A stretch of 64,000 bases of DNA from Streptomyces monashensis (GCF_001866665.1 NZ_MLYO01000081.1:1-64000); one strand, 5' to 3'. Positions 17,321 through 26,853 are shown, counted from the first letter of the stretch. Numbers and translations are program-made. The notes: generated from the sequence alone by a model not told the origin.

Positions 17321-18017
17321 GGGGTGCACGCTGCTGAACCGGACGACGCGCCGGGTGGAGCTGACGGCGGCCGGGCATCAGCTGCACGAGGAGGCGAAGG
17401 GCATCCTGGCGGCGGTGGAGGCCGGGCTGCGGCGCGTCCGGGACGCCGACCGAGGCGTGCGGCGGCTGCTGGTCGCCTTCTCCCCCGGGCTGCATGTCTC
17501 GGAGGCGATCCGTGCCTTCGGGGAGCACCACCCGGAGGTGGAGATCGACGTCATCCCGGCGCGCTGGTGGGAGAAGGACCTCCCGCTGCGCGACGGCCGC
17601 GCCCAGGTCGGCTTCCTGCGCCGCCCCTTCGACGACACGGGGCTGTCCGTCGTCCCGATCGGCAGAGAACCCCGGGTGGCCTGCCTCCCGACCAGCCATC
17701 ACCTGGCGTGCCGTCAGGAACTGGCCCTGGCCGACCTGGAGGGCGAGCCGGTCCTGGACACCCCGACCCGCCGCCGCACCACCTCCGCGGAGGAGAAGTT
17801 CGAGCTGATCGCCTCCGGCCACGGCATCGCCCTGGTCCCACTGAGCGTCGCCCGCACCTACTCCCGCCCCGACCTGACCCACGTCCCGGTCACCGACCTG
17901 CCCTCCGAGGAAGCCTGCCTGGTGGCTCCCACCACCACCCGCGAACCGCTGGTCCTGGCCTTCCTGGACATCGCCACCACGGCGCTCCGCGGCGCCTGGT
18001 GTCTCCTGCGCCAGTAG
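17318..18017 (+). pseudogene. LysR-family regulator, N-terminally truncated
   Basis: Begins inside the winged helix at LGCTLLNRTTRRVELTAAG and continues with a complete-looking ligand-binding domain (LLVAFSPGLHVSEAIRAF to GIALVPLSVARTY). The first 40-45 residues with the recognition helix are missing, so it cannot bind DNA normally. The left joint is the truncated short-chain dehydrogenase on the other strand. Confidence 0.8.
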
Positions 18018-18035
18018 TGGTTCGTCAGATGGTGT

Positions 18036-18260
18036 GTGACTTCTGCTGCTGGTGCGTCAGTCCCTCGTCGGGGTCCGAGGCTGGAGCCGTTGCTTTTGGC
18101 CGAGGACGAGCGTGTGGTGTTGGTTCGGTGGACACGCCGGGCGAAGACAGGCCAGGCACTCGCTCTGCGGGCGCGGATCGTCTTGGCGTGCGCCGGCCCG
18201 CATGTGCCGCCGATCGTGGAGGTGGCCCGGAACTTAGGAGTGGCCGCGGCGAAACCCCGT
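18036..18260 (+). pseudogene. IS630-family transposase, N-terminal fragment
   Basis: The translation RRGPRLEPLLLAEDERVVL, TRRAKTGQALALRARIVLA and PPIVEVARNLGVAAA matches the first helix-turn-helix of IS630 transposases. Homology stops after about 70 residues, before the second helix and the DDE core. The next 270 bp to the EF-hand gene show no recognisable gene. Confidence 0.7.
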
Positions 18261-18533
18261 GCTCCGCCCGGCGCGGCGTGACCGTCACACCGGGCAGCTT
18301 TTCCCCCTGGCCTCCTGGTCAGGGCCATCGTGTGCTTGAGCAGGACCTTCTCGAACGGTTTCTGCCCGTCGGACGGCTCCGCAGCCAGCCCCGAGTCGTG
18401 ACACGCAAGACGTCCAACTACCAGCTCACGCGGGCTGAACACCATGTCTGGCCACAACCGACCCGCACCGGCGCACAAGCCGTCCTCATCACAAGACCTC
18501 AACTCGCAGGCCCGTCATGCAACGGCATGGGGC

Positions 18534-19049
18534 CTAGTACAGGGCCTCGCCCATCGGTGAGGCGTCGCCGACGACGTAGCCGCGGATCGACGCCAGGTAT
18601 TCGTCACGACCCACCCAACCGTCGCCGTCGGCATCCAGTGCGTCGAAGGCAGCGGCGGCGTTCCCGGGCGCGTTGTTCAGCGCAGTGCGCAGGACCGTGA
18701 ATTCAGCCTTGTCCAGGGCGCCGTCCCCGTCGGCGTCAGCGAGGTCGAACAGTGAGCCCAGAGCGAACCGGCAGATGCTGTCGAACTTGTCGGCGCCGAC
18801 CCATGCGTCGTATTCCTCGAAGGTCAGCTTCCCGTCGCCGTTCGCGTCCATCGCGCCCCACGCCTTGTGGGCTTCCGCGCGGGCGGCGACGACGAGCGGG
18901 TCGTCCTCCGAGCGTCCCGTGGCCTGGACGGCCCGGTCCACCCTGGAGAGGTAGTCGTGCGCCGAGATGACCCCGTCCCCGTCCGCGTCCATCATGGCGA
19001 AGATACGCCCTCGCGCGACGGTGGCGGCTGCGGCGCTGGTACGGCTCAC
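18534..19049 (-). CDS. EF-hand calcium-binding protein (calerythrin-like)
   Basis: Protein of 171 residues from GTG 19049; AGGAGG lies upstream at proper spacing. Four EF-hand loops are visible: DADGDGVISAHDY, DANGDGKLTFEEY, DADGDGALDKAEF and DADGDGWVGRDEY. Each has Asp/Asn at positions 1, 3 and 5 and Glu or Asp at 12, so all may bind Ca2+. The layout resembles calerythrin and Streptomyces Cab proteins, proposed cytosolic Ca2+ buffers or sensors. No signal peptide. It is divergent from the secreted protein at 19290. Confidence 0.85.
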   Translation of the reverse strand: MSRTSAAAATVARGRIFAMMDADGDGVISAHDYLSRVDRAVQATGRSEDDPLVVAARAEAHKAWGAMDANGDGKLTFEEYDAWVGADKFDSICRFALGSLFDLADADGDGALDKAEFTVLRTALNNAPGNAAAAFDALDADGDGWVGRDEYLASIRGYVVGDASPMGEALY

Positions 19050-19289
19050 TGAAGATCTCCTCCTGCTCGTTTCCTGCTCGACTGAGACTCGTCCGGCGCT
19101 TGCTACCCGCCGTGTTCCAGCGTTCATGCGACCGCAGCCGGCCGTACGGAGCCCGACGGGAGTGCAGGCGCCTGTGACCGCGCACGGCTCGGGCGCGCGC
19201 GGGTCATGCGCTTCGAGACGCCGGGTCATGGGATGCGCCCCTGGGTAAGCCAAAGGCCGTTGACGAGAGCAGGACGTACGGGAGGGAAC

Positions 19290-19823
19290 ATGTTCGGTAG
19301 GCGTGGCGTCGCAGTGGCCCTGGGGTCTGTGATGCTGGCGGGATCGTCGTTGGTGTGGGCGCCGGCCGGTCAGGCCACGACGGGAGAGGAGGGGAGCGTC
19401 GGATGCATCGGGCATAGTGAGAGCCGGTATGACCCGCCGCTCACACTCCTGGCCCGGCCGACCCATGTTCACGCGGACATCACGTACACCTGCGGTGCCC
19501 ACGGGCATACCGTCCCCGCCACCGGCTCCTTCAACTCGGACGTACCGGCTGCTTCCTGTGTCGCCGTGTCCGGCGGAAGCGGGACGGAGTCCGTCCGGTA
19601 CGCCGACGGCGGCACGTCTCTGATCGTCTACGACAGCGCCACGACCCTACGCGTCGCAGGAGTCCTGGTCGTGATCCAGCGGGGCCGGGTCAGCGAGGGA
19701 CGTGGTCATGGGCATCCCGTACAGCGGACCATCACCGGGCTGCCCCGCGAACTGCCCACGGAATGCCTCACATCCGGCCTGCACGGAGGCGGTAACGAGG
19801 TCCAACTGGAGATTGAGCCGTAA
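19290..19823 (+). CDS. Secreted protein, 177 aa
   Basis: ATG 19290 follows GGGAGGGAAC closely. The N-terminus MFGRRGVAVALGSVMLAGSS ends in APAGQATT, a Sec signal with cleavage near residue 30. The mature domain has four Cys (VGCIGH, YTCGAH, ASCVAV, TECLTS) and beta-rich sequence (VHADITYTCGAHG), suggesting an immunoglobulin-like or jelly-roll extracellular domain with disulfides. Family not recognised. Confidence 0.7.
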   Translation: MFGRRGVAVALGSVMLAGSSLVWAPAGQATTGEEGSVGCIGHSESRYDPPLTLLARPTHVHADITYTCGAHGHTVPATGSFNSDVPAASCVAVSGGSGTESVRYADGGTSLIVYDSATTLRVAGVLVVIQRGRVSEGRGHGHPVQRTITGLPRELPTECLTSGLHGGGNEVQLEIEP

Positions 19824-19959
19824 CTCTCGGGCCATAGGCAGGCGTATGCGAGCGCGCGGCGGTAGCCGTCTGAGGCGGTCTCCCGGGTGCGCACCGACCC
19901 GGCGCGGGCAAGGCCGCGGGCACTGGACCGGCAGTGATGCGACGGCGCGCGCCACCACC

Positions 19960-21000
19960 CGGCCGTAGGGCGGCGGAGCCGCCGGCAGTTCCGGTGGCGC
20001 CGTCGGCTCCGGAGGCCGAGGTCGCTGCCTTGCGGCGGGAGAACGCCGAGCTGAAGAAGGCCGGGAGATCCTGCGCAAGGCGGGCCGCTGTTTCGCCTCG
20101 GAGACGGGCTGGTGGACCGCTGCCAGTTCGTTGCGGACCACCAACGCCGTTACGACGTGGAGCAGTTGTGCCGCACCCTGGGCATCGCCCGCTCGACTTC
20201 TGTCACCGGCGTCGGAGTGCACCGCTGCGGGCGGCCCGCCAGGCTGCCGGCGCCTCAGCCCGCCGCCCGGATACGCGTGATCCACGGCGCCTCGGACGGC
20301 GCCTACGGGCGTCCCCGGGATCACCGCTGGACTCCGCGAGAACGGCAAGGCGGTGAACCACAAGCGGGGCGCCCGGGTCATGCAGGCAATCGGGCCGGCC
20401 GGTCTCCGCCTGCGCAGGACGCATCGCACCACCATCCCGGACCCCGCCACGGCGAGGGACCGGACACCTGACGGGCCGTAACTTCACCACGGACGAGGTA
20501 ATTCGGAAGTACGTCGGCCGCATCACTGATCTGCCGCTGGCCGGCGGGACGTTCCGCTGTCTCACGACAGTGATCGATCTCTGCTCACGGCGCCCGGCCG
20601 GGTGGACGATCGCCGCCACATGCGCGCCGACCTCGTCGTCGACGCCCTGAAAGCGGCCGAGCGGACCCGCGGCAGCCTCGCCGGCGCCGTGATGCACACC
20701 GATCACGGGGCCCAGTACTGCAGCCGGTCCTTCGCCGACGCCTGCCGCGAAGCCGGCGTCACCCGGTCCATGAGCGCGGTCGGCTCCAGCGCGGACAACC
20801 CACTCGCCGAGTCGTTCAACGCAACCTGCGAACGGGAGACCCTCCAAGGTCGCCGGGCCTGGGACACCGAGCGCGAGGCCCGCCTCGACCTATTCCGCCG
20901 GCTGCACCGCTACAACACCGTCCGACGCCACTCCCGCCTCGGACATCGCAGCCCCATCGCCTACGAGCACTCCGAACAACATCACCTACGCCGGCCGAAG
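19960..21000 (+). pseudogene. IS3-family insertion sequence, multiply frameshifted
   Basis: An OrfA coiled-coil tail (EVAALRRENAELKK) is followed in successive frames by OrfB pieces: NHKRGARVMQAIGPAGLRL, FTTDEVIRKYVGRITDLPL, then a long frame with HTDHGAQYCSRSFADAC (second catalytic Asp), NPLAESFNATCERE (catalytic Glu) and NTVRRHSRLGHRSP. At least three frame breaks lie between 20050 and 20600. The element cannot produce an active transposase. Terminal inverted repeats were not found. Confidence 0.85.
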
Positions 21001-21156
21001 CTGCACAACCCGTGTTCAAGATCAGGGGTCAAGGCCCGGGCTCGGCAGCAGCGACCCGGTTGCCAAACTACGCAGGCCGCCACAGCTCCCACTTCCCGAT
21101 GCTCACCGGCCAGTTGAGCCGGTCGCCGGAGAGCGGGCGGCAGGAAAGTCGCGTTC

Positions 21157-21309
21157 GTGGAGCGCATCGGCTCGGCCATCGGTGCCGCCTGGGGCTCGGA
21201 GAGTCCCGGGGAAGAATTCATCGACACCTTGGACCCGGCCGTTCCGGGAATCGTCGCCCGCACGGCGAAGATCCCAGGCGACTACATCGGACTGGCCTGG
21301 CAGCCGTAG
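21157..21309 (+). CDS. Possible 50-aa protein
   Basis: From GTG 21157, preceded by AGGAAAG, the frame reads MERIGSAIGAAWGSESPGEE and ends IPGDYIGLAWQP. Codon use and the clean stop suggest coding. It may be a short protein or the tail of a lost gene, since similar coding character continues slightly upstream (RKVAF). Family not recognised. The following 21310-21638 shows nothing assignable. Confidence 0.35.
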   Translation: MERIGSAIGAAWGSESPGEEFIDTLDPAVPGIVARTAKIPGDYIGLAWQP

Positions 21310-21638
21310 GGAGCGGCCGCAAGACCCGGCAGCCGAACGGCCGCACGAGGCGACCGGAGACGCCCGCGGCCCCGCCTCGGGCGGCTGTCTCAGCGGCTGG
21401 AGCCCGCCGGAAGAGCTCGGCAGAGCCGAGGACTTGGTGGAACGACTCGCGGCCATCGAGGTCGCGCAGGCGGCGATCGCGCCGCGCACGCCGCCAGGGT
21501 CAGCATCCGGCCCGGTGCCCGGCGCCAAGTCTCCAGCAGAGCGTGGGAGAGCATCGGCAGCGCACCTGACCGGATGGAAAGCGATGCCCCGGGTAGCCGA
21601 AGTGGACCAAGAAATTATCACGGCATTGGATCTAAATC

Positions 21639-22295
21639 ATGCCCCAATCGGCACGTAACGTCGCTGTCGTGACAGCTGAATCATCCATGCCGCAGACCCG
21701 GGTTGACTTCTACTTCGACCCCGCCTGCCCCTTCGCCTGGATCACCTCGCGGTGGATCCTTGAGGTGGAGGCCCTGCGCGACCTCGACGTCCGGTTCCAC
21801 GTCATGAGCCTGTATCTCCACAACGAGGGCAACGAACTGCCCGACTGGTACCGCGACCTCGTGGACCGCTCCCTCGGCTTGGTACGCGTCGCCGCGGCCG
21901 CGGCCGAGCACGACTCCGAGAAGGTGCTCCGCGACCTCTACACCGCCTTCGGCACCCGCATTCACCACAAGAAGATGGAGGACTTCGACGCGGTCGCCGT
22001 CGAGTCCCTGCGCGACCTCGGGCTCCCCGGAGGCCTCGCGGAGGCAGCGCGTTCGACCGAGTACGACGCTGCCCTCCAGCGCAGCCACGACGCGGGCAAG
22101 GATCCTGCGGCGGGCGGTTACGTGGGCACGCCCACGATGCACATCGACGGAACGGCCTTCTTCGGCCCGGTGATGAACAGCATCCCGCGGGGCGAGGAGG
22201 CGGCGCGGCTCTTCGACGCGGTGCGGACCCTTTCGGCGCACCCGGACTTCTTCGAGCTGAAGCGGGAACGGACGGGCAGCCTGCGCTTCGAGTGA
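21639..22295 (+). CDS. DsbA-family / mycothiol-dependent nitroreductase Rv2466c-like protein
   Basis: Thioredoxin-fold protein of about 218 residues. The active-site region DFYFDPACPFAWITSRWILE has one Cys (CPFA instead of CPWC), and the C-terminal FFGPVMNSIPRGEEAARLFD plus FFELKRERT strongly resemble Mycobacterium Rv2466c. That enzyme uses mycothiol to reduce nitro compounds and mycothiol mixed disulfides. GTG 21669 and ATG 21687 (MPQTRVDF) are alternative starts; 21687 places the first strand at the family-typical position. The cytosolic oxidative-stress role is inferred from the family. Confidence 0.8.
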   Translation: MPQSARNVAVVTAESSMPQTRVDFYFDPACPFAWITSRWILEVEALRDLDVRFHVMSLYLHNEGNELPDWYRDLVDRSLGLVRVAAAAAEHDSEKVLRDLYTAFGTRIHHKKMEDFDAVAVESLRDLGLPGGLAEAARSTEYDAALQRSHDAGKDPAAGGYVGTPTMHIDGTAFFGPVMNSIPRGEEAARLFDAVRTLSAHPDFFELKRERTGSLRFE

Positions 22296-22403
22296 GTGGC
22301 CGGGGAGAGCGGGCCGGAGGCCGATGGAAGTCCGCCCCCGGCCGGCCAGTTGGTGTCTGTTCACGCCGGGACCGGATGGCTCGGCCGAGGTGGGGATCGA
22401 ACA

Positions 22404-22850
22404 ATGGGTGACTATTCCTGGGTGCACCGCACCGATGACGTGGACTTCGACGAGCTGGCGCATCTGTACCGGATGGCGCCGTTGGGCGACAAGCCTCCCG
22501 AGGCGCTGGCAACGGTGTTCGGCAACAGCATGTTCGCCTGCTTCGTCTACGCCGACGGTGCGCTCGTGGGTGCGGGCCGGGCCCTCGCGGACGGCGTGGA
22601 CTGCGCCTACATCGGCGATGTGGCGGTGCATCCCGACCACCAGGGACGGGGCTTGGGCTCCCGCATCATGCGCAAGCTGGTAGAACTCGCCCAGGGCCAC
22701 AAGAAGATCATTCTCTACGCCAGCCCGGGTACCGAGGCCTTCTACAGCGGGCTCGGTTTCCTGCCCATGAAAACCGCGATGGGGATCTGGCACGATCCGG
22801 CCCGTGCGATCGAGATCGGCCTGCTCGATGGGGAGCACAGCCAGTCGTGA
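22404..22850 (+). CDS. GNAT-family N-acetyltransferase
   Basis: Protein of 148 residues from ATG 22404 (GAGGTGGGG upstream). Motif A is IGDVAVHPDHQGRGLGSRIM with the Q-x-x-G-x-G acetyl-CoA pyrophosphate loop, followed by FYSGLGF near the end, where the Tyr is the usual general acid. Acceptor unknown. The gene follows the DsbA-like gene by about 110 bp on the same strand and is convergent with an MmyB-type remnant. Confidence 0.85.
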   Translation: MGDYSWVHRTDDVDFDELAHLYRMAPLGDKPPEALATVFGNSMFACFVYADGALVGAGRALADGVDCAYIGDVAVHPDHQGRGLGSRIMRKLVELAQGHKKIILYASPGTEAFYSGLGFLPMKTAMGIWHDPARAIEIGLLDGEHSQS

Positions 22851-22919
22851 TCCGCGTGAAGCGCGCCGCAGAAACCACACACCAGCTGGTTCCGCTGCAG
22901 GTCAGAACCAGATGCGGCC

Positions 22920-23480
22920 CTTCGCGGATCTCGTGCCGACGCCACAGAGCGGCGAACTCGCCGCTGTTCGCTGCCAGTTCGGCGACCAGCGCGGCAGTCC
23001 GCCAGGGGGCGATCAGTTCGGCGGTGTGCAGGTGCGCGACGCTGTTGCGTGCCACCCGGTCCCAGTCGGCGAAAAGGGCGCGCGCGGCCGCATGCAGGAA
23101 GGTGTACCGGATCGTGTTGCGCTGTGCGGGCGGCCAGTCGCTGAGCCCGGGCATGAGCGCAAGGCCTTCCGGGTTCGCGGCCAGCACGTCGTTGACGTCG
23201 TCGAGCACATACGCCGGGCTGGGCCGGACCGACTCCAGCAGCAGCCGCAGGCCAGGGCTGGCCGGCCGTGGGTCGGCCGCCCCAGCGCCGTGGTGTCCGC
23301 CCAGCGACCTGGTCGGCGAGGCCGAGCAGGTGGGCGTGCTCGTCGGCGGTGAGCCGCAGGGCCCGGGCCAACGCGCCCAGTACCGCGTCGCTGGGCGCGG
23401 TCTCCCGCCCCTGCTCGATCCGGATGTAGTAGTCCACGCTCACGCCGGCCAGAGCGGCCAACTCTCTGACACGGCCCAGG
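22920..23480 (-). pseudogene. MmyB/XRE-type regulator, truncated and frameshifted
   Basis: The minus strand starts mid helix-turn-helix (RELAALAGVSVDYYIRIEQG, RETAPSDAVLGALARAL). Near 23280 it changes frame into PSPAYVLDDVNDVLAANPEG and NTIRYTFLHAAARALFADWD, the MmyB-like ligand-binding domain. An in-frame stop lies just upstream of the first segment, so the true N-terminus is missing. The C-terminal strand is also absent. Confidence 0.75.
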
Positions 23481-23571
23481 CCGGCATGTGCTCACCCGCA
23501 CGTCGATGGGTCGCTGCCGTGCCCGCGCGGTTGCGTCGCGGGCACGGCAGCGGCGGCGAGCGCTGTGGCCG

Positions 23572-24261
23572 TCAGTGGCCGGGCCAGCCGTCGAGGTGAC
23601 GGTGCAGGGTCACGGTCGGCGTGGCTTCCTGCTTCGGGGCGTGTGCGACGGCGCTGTGGAGGATGCCGGTGACCTGCGCGGCCAGATCGTCGACCTGCTT
23701 CTTCAGGTCGGCGGCCGGGAGCGAGGAGTGGGTGAGGGCGTCCAGCCGGCGGTGGACGCCGGCGAGTTGCCGCTGCGTGCTCGCGTTCAGGGTGAGCGGC
23801 GTCGGCGTCGAGACGACGAACTGGTAGGCGCCGGCCAGCGTCTGGCAGCCCGTGCAGTCCTTGTTCACCGCGTTGCTCAGGTTCACCGCGTTCAGGTGCG
23901 TGTGCACCCCGGCGACCGTGACGATCTGGAACGACAGCGCGACCGACCGGCAGTGGTCGTCGGCCGAGCAGCCCGAGGACACGGCGTCGGCCTGGTTCCG
24001 TACGGCCGTGGCGTTCACGGTGCCGAACTGTCGGACGGTGAACTCGTCCCGCTCCTGCGTGTGATGCGCCCGGTCGGCGTGGCTGAACACGTGGTCGGTC
24101 ACGACGGCCGCGTGCGCGACCTCGCCGGACACGGCCATGGCGGCCTGCGCCGGGACGGCGGTGGCCACTCCGGCGATCCCGGCCGCGAACAGGCCGATAC
24201 GTACGGCGCGTTGGGTGAGGGTGGACTGCTTGGTGAGGCGTGACTTTCGGTGGCTGGTCAT
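23572..24261 (-). CDS. Secreted protein linked to the M50 peptide locus
   Basis: Protein of 229 residues from ATG 24261 with GGAGAAACC upstream. The N-terminus is basic, then hydrophobic (IGLFAAGIAGVATAVPAQAA), so it is exported. The mature part has four Cys in SSGCSADDHC and KDCTGCQ. Residues 122-133, HLNAVNLSNAVN, resemble HINAHNESTALN in the two small peptides encoded upstream, sharing His, Asn, Ala, Asn, Ser, Ala and Asn positions. It ends with a predicted helix (RRLDALTHSSLPAADLKKQV). Same strand as the M50 protease gene, 313 bp downstream. A role as partner or companion structural protein is inference. Confidence 0.75.
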   Translation of the reverse strand: MTSHRKSRLTKQSTLTQRAVRIGLFAAGIAGVATAVPAQAAMAVSGEVAHAAVVTDHVFSHADRAHHTQERDEFTVRQFGTVNATAVRNQADAVSSGCSADDHCRSVALSFQIVTVAGVHTHLNAVNLSNAVNKDCTGCQTLAGAYQFVVSTPTPLTLNASTQRQLAGVHRRLDALTHSSLPAADLKKQVDDLAAQVTGILHSAVAHAPKQEATPTVTLHRHLDGWPGH

Positions 24262-24574
24262 GGTTTCTCCGTACGTTGCTGGATGGGTGGGGCGCCGCCG
24301 GACGGAACGTCTGGCGGCGCCGGAGCACCGAACCGCCGGCTGAGGACGTCCGGGGCTGGGCACTGGGCGCGGAATGCCGCGCGCTCGACCCGAGAGGCGG
24401 GCTTTCGTGTCAGGAGCGGACGTTCTGATCGGGACGTGACAGGCTCCGCTCAGGACTGCCTGCGCCGGGCTCGGGACGACGGACGTGCTGCCCGGGAAGG
24501 CCCCGCGTTCGGCTCAGGACGGACTGGCGGCCGCTCCGGGAAGTGCGGCTACGGCCGAGGAGCGCACCTTCGGC
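24262..24574. other. 313-bp spacer between M50 protease and secreted protein genes
   Basis: No gene was seen. Three loosely repeated ggctcagg(g/a) segments occur at roughly 24460, 24515 and 24575. A promoter for the secreted protein is possible, as no strong terminator was found. Confidence 0.3.
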
Positions 24575-26515
24575 TCAGGGTGTCGGGTGTGCTGCCCCGG
24601 ACGCTGCCGGGCTCGCCGTCACCGATGGCGCAGGCGCGCTCGGTGTCGGTGAGGACGGCGCGCTCATGCTCGGCGTGGGTGTCGGCGACGGCTCGGGCAC
24701 GGACGCCGAGGGCGAAGGCTGGACCACCGGCCCCTTGCTGGTCGGCACCGGCTGCGGCGAGCCCCCACTGCCGGTCGGCGCGGGCCCGCCGTTCGGTGCC
24801 CCGGACGCCACCGGAGCCGATGCCCCCGGCGATGCGGACGGCGCCTTCCCCGGCGAGCCCGGCGACGCGCTGCCCCTGGCCCCCGGCATCGGGGCTCCCG
24901 TGGAGGCGGATGGCAGGTGCGACGCTCCGGACGACGCCCCACTCCCCTTGCCGTCCGGCGTGGACGCATCCCGGGCCGGCGGGGCCTGCGTGGACACCCC
25001 CGGCTGGAGGATCGGCGCGATGGGCGGCTTCTTCGGCAGCGGCGCGGGCGTCAGCCCGGAGACCCAGGCGTAGCTGAGCCCGGTGAGCCCGGCCAGCGCC
25101 ACCGCGCACAGGACGAGCCGGAGCCTGGGTCGGTCGGCGGTCGAGCGCTTGGCGGCCCGGAAGATGCGCCCCGTGAGCTTGACCGACAGGTAGACGACGC
25201 CGGCCATCGGGCACAGCAGCATCACGCAGCCGATCATCCCGACCAGCCCCTCGACGACCTGTCCGTCGACGAACGCCTGGCCGGTGCCGAGGAGTTGCTC
25301 GGCCAGCGACCGCGTCATGGTGGCGAGGATCCGCGGCAGGTTCCACAGCGTGTATCCGAGCTCGCCGGCGATCAGCGGCACCATCGTCAGCACCCAGGTG
25401 GCGACGACGGTGCGCGCGGACTTCTTCAGCCCGACGACCTCCTGGCGGGCCGCCCGTCCCCTCGCGCCGGGCACGAGGCTCAGCAGGATCGGCTTGATCT
25501 TGCCGTAGAGATCCGGCACTCCGGCCAGGTCGCCCAGGATGTAGTAGCCGTCCAGCCGTACGGCCGGCATCAGCTGCTCCAGGATCTCGAAGTGCCCGAG
25601 ATAGACCGTGGCCAGGAAGAACTGCGCTCCGGTCGCGAAGTACGCGCCGGCCATGGCCAGCATGAAGACGACGTTGAAGTAGACCCCGCCCAGATCGGTG
25701 CGCAGCCGCCCGGCCCGGCCGATCCGGTAGACGTCGGTGACGTCGGTGTACATCGACGGCCAGATGAGGAAGAGCCCGCAGCCGATGCATCCGGGACGGG
25801 CGCCGCCGTATCTGCAGGCGGAGGCGTGGCCGAACTCGTGAAAGACGAGCGAGGCCACGGTGAGGGCGAAGACGATGAGGATGAGCACCGGCTGGTCGAG
25901 GACTTCCAGCACCGGGTCGATCGCCCCGAAGATGCCGAACAGCCAGACGTCCATCGCCAGCGCCGAGGCCAGCACGAGCGTCACCACGGCCGGCCGGTGC
26001 AGCCAGGCCAGCGCCCGTGCGATCTTCGCCGTGCGGCGTTCGTCGAAGATCACCCGGTGGCCCTTGAGAGCGAGCAGCAGGTCGGAACGCGGGGCGTCGA
26101 CCTCCTCGTCCTCCTGGCCCTCGGGAACCGTCACGCCGAGCGGCTGGAGCTTCTCCTCCACGAGGTAGCGGACGTTGTCGCCGCTGACCTCACGGCCGTA
26201 GCGGCCGCTGACCCGCCGCGCGACGGCGTCGACGTCACCCACGCCGTCGATGGACGACGCGACGAGATACAGCAGCTGCGAGAGCTGCACGACCTGGCCG
26301 TCGCCGCGGCGGGCGATGTACTTCGGGTCGGTGAAGCCCGAGCCCTGGTACTCGCCGTGCAGTTGCAGTCCCGCGCTCAGCCGTGGCACGAGCGGCTGCT
26401 CGACGACCGGCAGTTGGCCGGTCGTGACCTGCTCGTAGGTCACCGGCCAGCCGCCGGGTCCCGGAACGGGGCCCGTGTCGTACAGCGCCGCGGTCCCGTC
26501 TCCGACCACCGTCAT
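24575..26515 (-). CDS. Membrane M50-type peptide zinc metalloprotease with N-terminal PqqD-like segment
   Basis: Protein of 646 residues. Residues about 60-128 (VVQLSQLLYLVASSIDGVGD to NVRYLVEEKLQPLGV) look like a PqqD-type winged helix, the RRE that binds RiPP leader peptides. Membrane spans start near residue 176. HEFGH at 226-230 and LDGYY at 321-325 provide the zinc ligands and catalytic Glu of site-2/YydH-like proteases. More spans follow to about residue 495, then a 150-residue Pro/Ser/Ala-rich extracellular tail. It lies downstream of two tandem peptide genes, separated by a strong hairpin. The likely job is membrane cleavage or export of those peptides; this is inference. No radical SAM enzyme or ABC transporter is nearby, unlike the Bacillus yyd locus. 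Confidence 0.85.
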   Translation of the reverse strand: MTVVGDGTAALYDTGPVPGPGGWPVTYEQVTTGQLPVVEQPLVPRLSAGLQLHGEYQGSGFTDPKYIARRGDGQVVQLSQLLYLVASSIDGVGDVDAVARRVSGRYGREVSGDNVRYLVEEKLQPLGVTVPEGQEDEEVDAPRSDLLLALKGHRVIFDERRTAKIARALAWLHRPAVVTLVLASALAMDVWLFGIFGAIDPVLEVLDQPVLILIVFALTVASLVFHEFGHASACRYGGARPGCIGCGLFLIWPSMYTDVTDVYRIGRAGRLRTDLGGVYFNVVFMLAMAGAYFATGAQFFLATVYLGHFEILEQLMPAVRLDGYYILGDLAGVPDLYGKIKPILLSLVPGARGRAARQEVVGLKKSARTVVATWVLTMVPLIAGELGYTLWNLPRILATMTRSLAEQLLGTGQAFVDGQVVEGLVGMIGCVMLLCPMAGVVYLSVKLTGRIFRAAKRSTADRPRLRLVLCAVALAGLTGLSYAWVSGLTPAPLPKKPPIAPILQPGVSTQAPPARDASTPDGKGSGASSGASHLPSASTGAPMPGARGSASPGSPGKAPSASPGASAPVASGAPNGGPAPTGSGGSPQPVPTSKGPVVQPSPSASVPEPSPTPTPSMSAPSSPTPSAPAPSVTASPAASGAAHPTP

Positions 26516-26567
26516 CCGTGTTCTCCCCCCAAGGGTCCTGCCCGGGTCCCGTCCGGGTGCTGCCCGA

Positions 26568-26605
26568 GGGCGGACCGCGCGGTTTCCCCCCTGCGCGGTC
26601 CGCCC
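26568..26605 (-). terminator. GC-rich hairpin between peptide genes and protease gene
   Basis: gggcggaccgcgc (26568-26580) pairs perfectly over 13 bp with gcgcggtccgccc (26593-26605) around a 12-nt loop. It lies between the second peptide stop (26635) and the protease start (26515). No U-run follows in the direction of transcription. A partial terminator or RNA-stabilising element would give high peptide and low protease expression, as is common in RiPP operons. Confidence 0.65.
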
Positions 26606-26634
26606 CGAGTGCCGTCGTCGCGGCGACGGTCCGA

Positions 26635-26853
26635 TTACTGGGTCACGCTGATGCTCTGCGTGGCCTGGGACTCGGCGTCGGAGTACGACGAGTGGTCGTT
26701 GAGCGCCGTCGACTCGTTGTGCGCGTTGATGTGCGCGACGTGCTTGGTGACGTTGACCGTCTTGTGGAAGCTGAACTTCAGCCGCCCCAGCGCCTCGCGA
26801 CCGGGCAGCAGCTCGGCGGACTCGTTCTCCAGCTCGTTCATGTCCATGCTCAT
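26635..26853 (-). CDS. Small peptide P2, tandem homologue of P1
   Basis: A 72-residue product from ATG 26853 (GAAGGGC upstream; two further Met codons within five residues). The N-terminal third, NELENESAELLPGREALG, is acidic and leader-like. The rest, starting RLKFSFHKTVNVTKHVAH, is rich in His, Asn, Ser and Thr, with periodic H-I-N-A-H-N and T-A-L-N-D-H-S-S, and ends QSISVTQ. No Cys. Five His are spaced 8, 3, 4 and 9 residues apart. From ESAELL onward it differs from P1 at only seven positions, which marks a recent duplication. Recognition by the RRE-containing M50 protease is inferred. Confidence 0.8.
   Translation of the reverse strand: MSMDMNELENESAELLPGREALGRLKFSFHKTVNVTKHVAHINAHNESTALNDHSSYSDAESQATQSISVTQ

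Noticed and set aside
24575..26515. Epipeptide (yydFGHIJ) type cluster
   Set aside because: The protease resembles YydH, but there is no radical SAM epimerase or ABC transporter, and the peptides do not resemble YydF.
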